Positions 24,026-25,638 of a stretch of 25,638 bases of DNA are shown in pieces. Origin of the DNA: JANOBJ01 sp031411575 (GTDB lineage Bacteria; Pseudomonadota; Gammaproteobacteria; Burkholderiales; Burkholderiaceae_C). The position numbers and the translations under genes were made by a program. Under the pieces are notes generated by a model. It worked only from the letters and a program-made list of their open reading frames with translations, searched no databases and was not told the origin of the DNA. Location: positions 1 to 25,638 of the forward strand of contig JANOBJ010000377.1 of NCBI GenBank assembly GCA_031411575.1. Reading direction: 5' to 3'. Each line of letters opens with the position of its first letter. Position 1 is the stretch's first letter.

Positions 24026-24029
24026 GCGC

Positions 24030-24266
24030 ATGGCGATGAGCAAACCGACGTCACTGCTGCTCGAAGGCCTGTCCGACGCGATCGGCTTTGTAGGCGGCGC
24101 ACTGGCCGGCTTCTGGCTGGCACGCGCCTTCGGGTTTGACTTGTTTGCGGCCGGCTACGGCTCGTCCAGCATTGCGGCGATCGTCGCCGTGGGGCTGGGC
24201 GGCGGCATCGGGTTGCAGCTGGCGCGGCGCTGGCGTGCCGCACGCGCCGCTCGTGGCAAGGAGTGA
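24030..24266 (+). CDS. Small glycine-rich membrane protein, function unknown
   Basis: A 78-residue protein with two likely membrane helices, about 16-35 (AIGFVGGALAGFWLARAFGF) and about 45-64 (SSSIAAIVAVGLGGGIGLQL), ending in a basic tail (ARRWRAARAARGKE) that should stay in the cytoplasm. It begins 4 nt after the moxR stop and ends 7 nt before the acetyltransferase start, so it is probably translated with them. A second ATG lies two codons in. No family is recognised. Frame and spacing support it as real; glycine motifs in both helices suggest tight helix packing. Confidence 0.65.
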   Translation: MAMSKPTSLLLEGLSDAIGFVGGALAGFWLARAFGFDLFAAGYGSSSIAAIVAVGLGGGIGLQLARRWRAARAARGKE

Positions 24267-24273
24267 ACCGGGC

Positions 24274-24870
24274 ATGGCTTTTGTTGAGCCGGTAGTGCTG
24301 TCCGGGCGCGGTGTGCGATTGGTACCGCTCGACCTTTCTCACGAGTCCGCCCTGGCCCAAGCGGCCGCGGACGGCGAACTGTGGAACATCCGCGTCACCT
24401 CGGTGCCCGAGCCGGGGCAAACCCGCCAGTACATCGAAGACGCCTTGCAGATGCGTGCCGACACCAACCGCTTTGCCTTTGCGGTGACCGACGAGACCAG
24501 CGGCACGGTGCTGGGCAGCACCAGCTTTCACGACATCCTGCCCGCGGTGAAGCGCGTGGAGATTGGCTACACCTGGTACGCGAGGCGCTGCCAGCGCACC
24601 CATGTCAACACGACCGCCAAGCTGCTCATGATGACGCACGCGTTCGAGACACTGGGCTGCCGCGTGGTGGGCTGGCGCACCGACAACTTCAACTTTGCGT
24701 CGCAAGCGGCCATCGAGCGGCTGGGCGCCCGAAAAGACGGCGTGATCCGCGGCCACGCGCTGCGCCGCGACGGCACGATTCGCGACACCGTGATGTACAG
24801 CATGCTCTCTGCGGAATGGCCCGAGGTCAAGGCGCAGCTGCTGTACCTGCTGACCAAGCCCCGCAGCTAA
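24274..24870 (+). CDS. GNAT family N-acetyltransferase (RimJ/RimL-like)
   Basis: A 198-residue GCN5-related acetyltransferase, which transfers acetyl from acetyl-CoA to an amine, often a protein N-terminus. Typical features are the opening LSGRGVRLVPLDLSHE, the core FAFAVTDETSGTVLGSTSF strand pair, the VEIGYTWY segment near 94-101, and the RVVGWRTDNFNFASQAAIERLGA block of the RimJ-type subfamily. ATG at 24274 has AAGGAG about 10 nt upstream, which decides the start against a longer in-frame extension. It lies between the small membrane protein and the VWA gene. The substrate is unknown, and its place within a moxR-VWA pair is not explained by known function. Confidence 0.9.
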   Translation: MAFVEPVVLSGRGVRLVPLDLSHESALAQAAADGELWNIRVTSVPEPGQTRQYIEDALQMRADTNRFAFAVTDETSGTVLGSTSFHDILPAVKRVEIGYTWYARRCQRTHVNTTAKLLMMTHAFETLGCRVVGWRTDNFNFASQAAIERLGARKDGVIRGHALRRDGTIRDTVMYSMLSAEWPEVKAQLLYLLTKPRS

Positions 24871-24882
24871 GGAGGCCCGCCC

Positions 24883-25638
24883 GTGCTGATCGATTTCTTC
24901 TACACCCTGCGCAGCGCCAAGCTGCCGGTCTCGGTCAAGGAATACCTCACGCTGCTCGAAGCGTTGCAGCAGGGCGTGGTCGGCCCGAACTCGGACGACG
25001 CGTACAAGATCGACGATTTTTATTACCTCTCGCGCACCGCGCTGGTGAAAGACGAGAAGCACTACGACAAGTTTGATCGCGCGTTTGCCGCCTATTTCAA
25101 GGGCGTGGAAATGATCGCGGACTTCACCAAGGACATACCGCTTGAGTGGCTGCGCAAGAACCTGGAACTCGAACTCAGCCCGGAAGAGCGGGCCAAGATT
25201 GAGAAGATGGGCTGGGACGAGCTGATGGAGACGCTGAAAAAGCGTTTTGAAGAGCAGAAAGAACGCCACGAAGGCGGCAGCAAGATGATCGGCACACGGC
25301 ACGTCACCCTTTGGTGCTTACGGCTACAACCCGCAGGGCATCCGCATCGGGCAGGACAAGGGCCGCAACAAAAGCGCGGTGAAGGTGTGGGACCAGCGCG
25401 CCTATAAAGACTACGACGACACGCAGGAACTCGGCACCCGCAACATCAAGGTGGCGCTGCGCCGTCTGCGCAAGTTTGCGCGCGAAGGCCACGAGGACGA
25501 GCTGGACCTGGACGAAACCATCAGCAAGACCGCCGCCAACGCCGGGTTTCTGGACATCAAGATGCGGCCCGAGCGCCACAACAACGTGAAGGTGCTGTTG
25601 CTGATGGACGTGGGCGGCACGATGGACGAGCACATCTC
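24883..25638 (+). pseudogene. VWA domain (CoxE-like) protein, apparent frameshift and cut by window end
   Basis: This is the expected MoxR partner. The GTG start at 24883 follows AAGGAGG by 8 nt. Residues 1-138 (MLIDFFYTLRSAKLPVSVKE onward) read well, then the frame turns to unrelated sequence after about 25294 and stops at 25405-25407. From about 25304 another frame resumes the family sequence, SPFGAYGYNPQGIRIGQ, and continues to the window end, with the metal-site segment MDVGGTMDEH at 25604-25633. The family consensus at the join, as I recall it, is KWIGTGGTSPFG; the sequence fits a loss of two bases, or a net +1 shift. It may be a real mutation or a sequencing or assembly error. The C-terminal part of the VWA domain lies outside the window. 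Confidence 0.82.

Overview
The window is GC-rich, densely packed DNA, most likely from a betaproteobacterium of the order Burkholderiales, and probably Comamonadaceae. Three things point there: orphan tripartite tricarboxylate-type (Bug/TctC) binding proteins, a DUF1841 gene, and three copies of a 19-bp palindrome of the form NGCTAT-N7-ATAGCA, which I recall as common in Comamonadaceae genomes. The family assignment is inference. No rRNA, tRNA, CRISPR array, phage gene or transposase was seen.

Region 1 (1-11071, all minus strand) reads as one operon of about 11 kb with gaps of at most 53 nt and several 4-8 nt overlaps. In transcription order it has an intradiol dioxygenase of the hydroxyquinol type, a YciI-like protein, a Dabb-domain protein, a LinA/SnoaL-like NTF2-fold protein, an orphan Bug binding protein, a RutE/HadB-type nitroreductase, a second intradiol dioxygenase, a citrate-synthase-like (citryl-CoA lyase type) protein, a class III CoA-transferase, and a LIV-type ABC importer (binding protein, LivH, fused LivM-LivG, and LivF cut by the window edge).

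Region 2 (11072-12173) holds a 172-bp divergent control region and a LysR-type regulator on the plus strand. Region 3 (12186-18534, minus) holds maleylacetate reductase, two beta-hydroxyacid dehydrogenase-family oxidoreductases, a second orphan Bug protein, an amidohydrolase and an SsuA/TauA-like lipoprotein. Region 4 (18674-21246, minus) is pcaI-pcaJ-pcaF, which takes 3-oxoadipate to succinyl-CoA plus acetyl-CoA. Together, regions 1-4 encode a nearly complete lower pathway: hydroxyquinol to maleylacetate (two dioxygenases), to 3-oxoadipate (maleylacetate reductase), to central metabolism (PcaIJF). The YciI-like, LinA-like and HadB-like accessory genes resemble parts of known chlorophenol and chlorophenoxyacetate clusters (tft, tcp, had). 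The ring-hydroxylating monooxygenase that would feed the pathway is not in the window.

Region 5 (21435-25638) is ordinary chromosomal content: a small two-helix membrane protein, a DUF1841 protein, a dihaem cytochrome c4-like protein with a clear terminator and a TATAAT box, then a plus-strand run of MoxR ATPase, small membrane protein, GNAT acetyltransferase, and a VWA (CoxE-like) gene that carries an apparent frameshift and runs off the window. No stretch over 300 bases lacks a gene.
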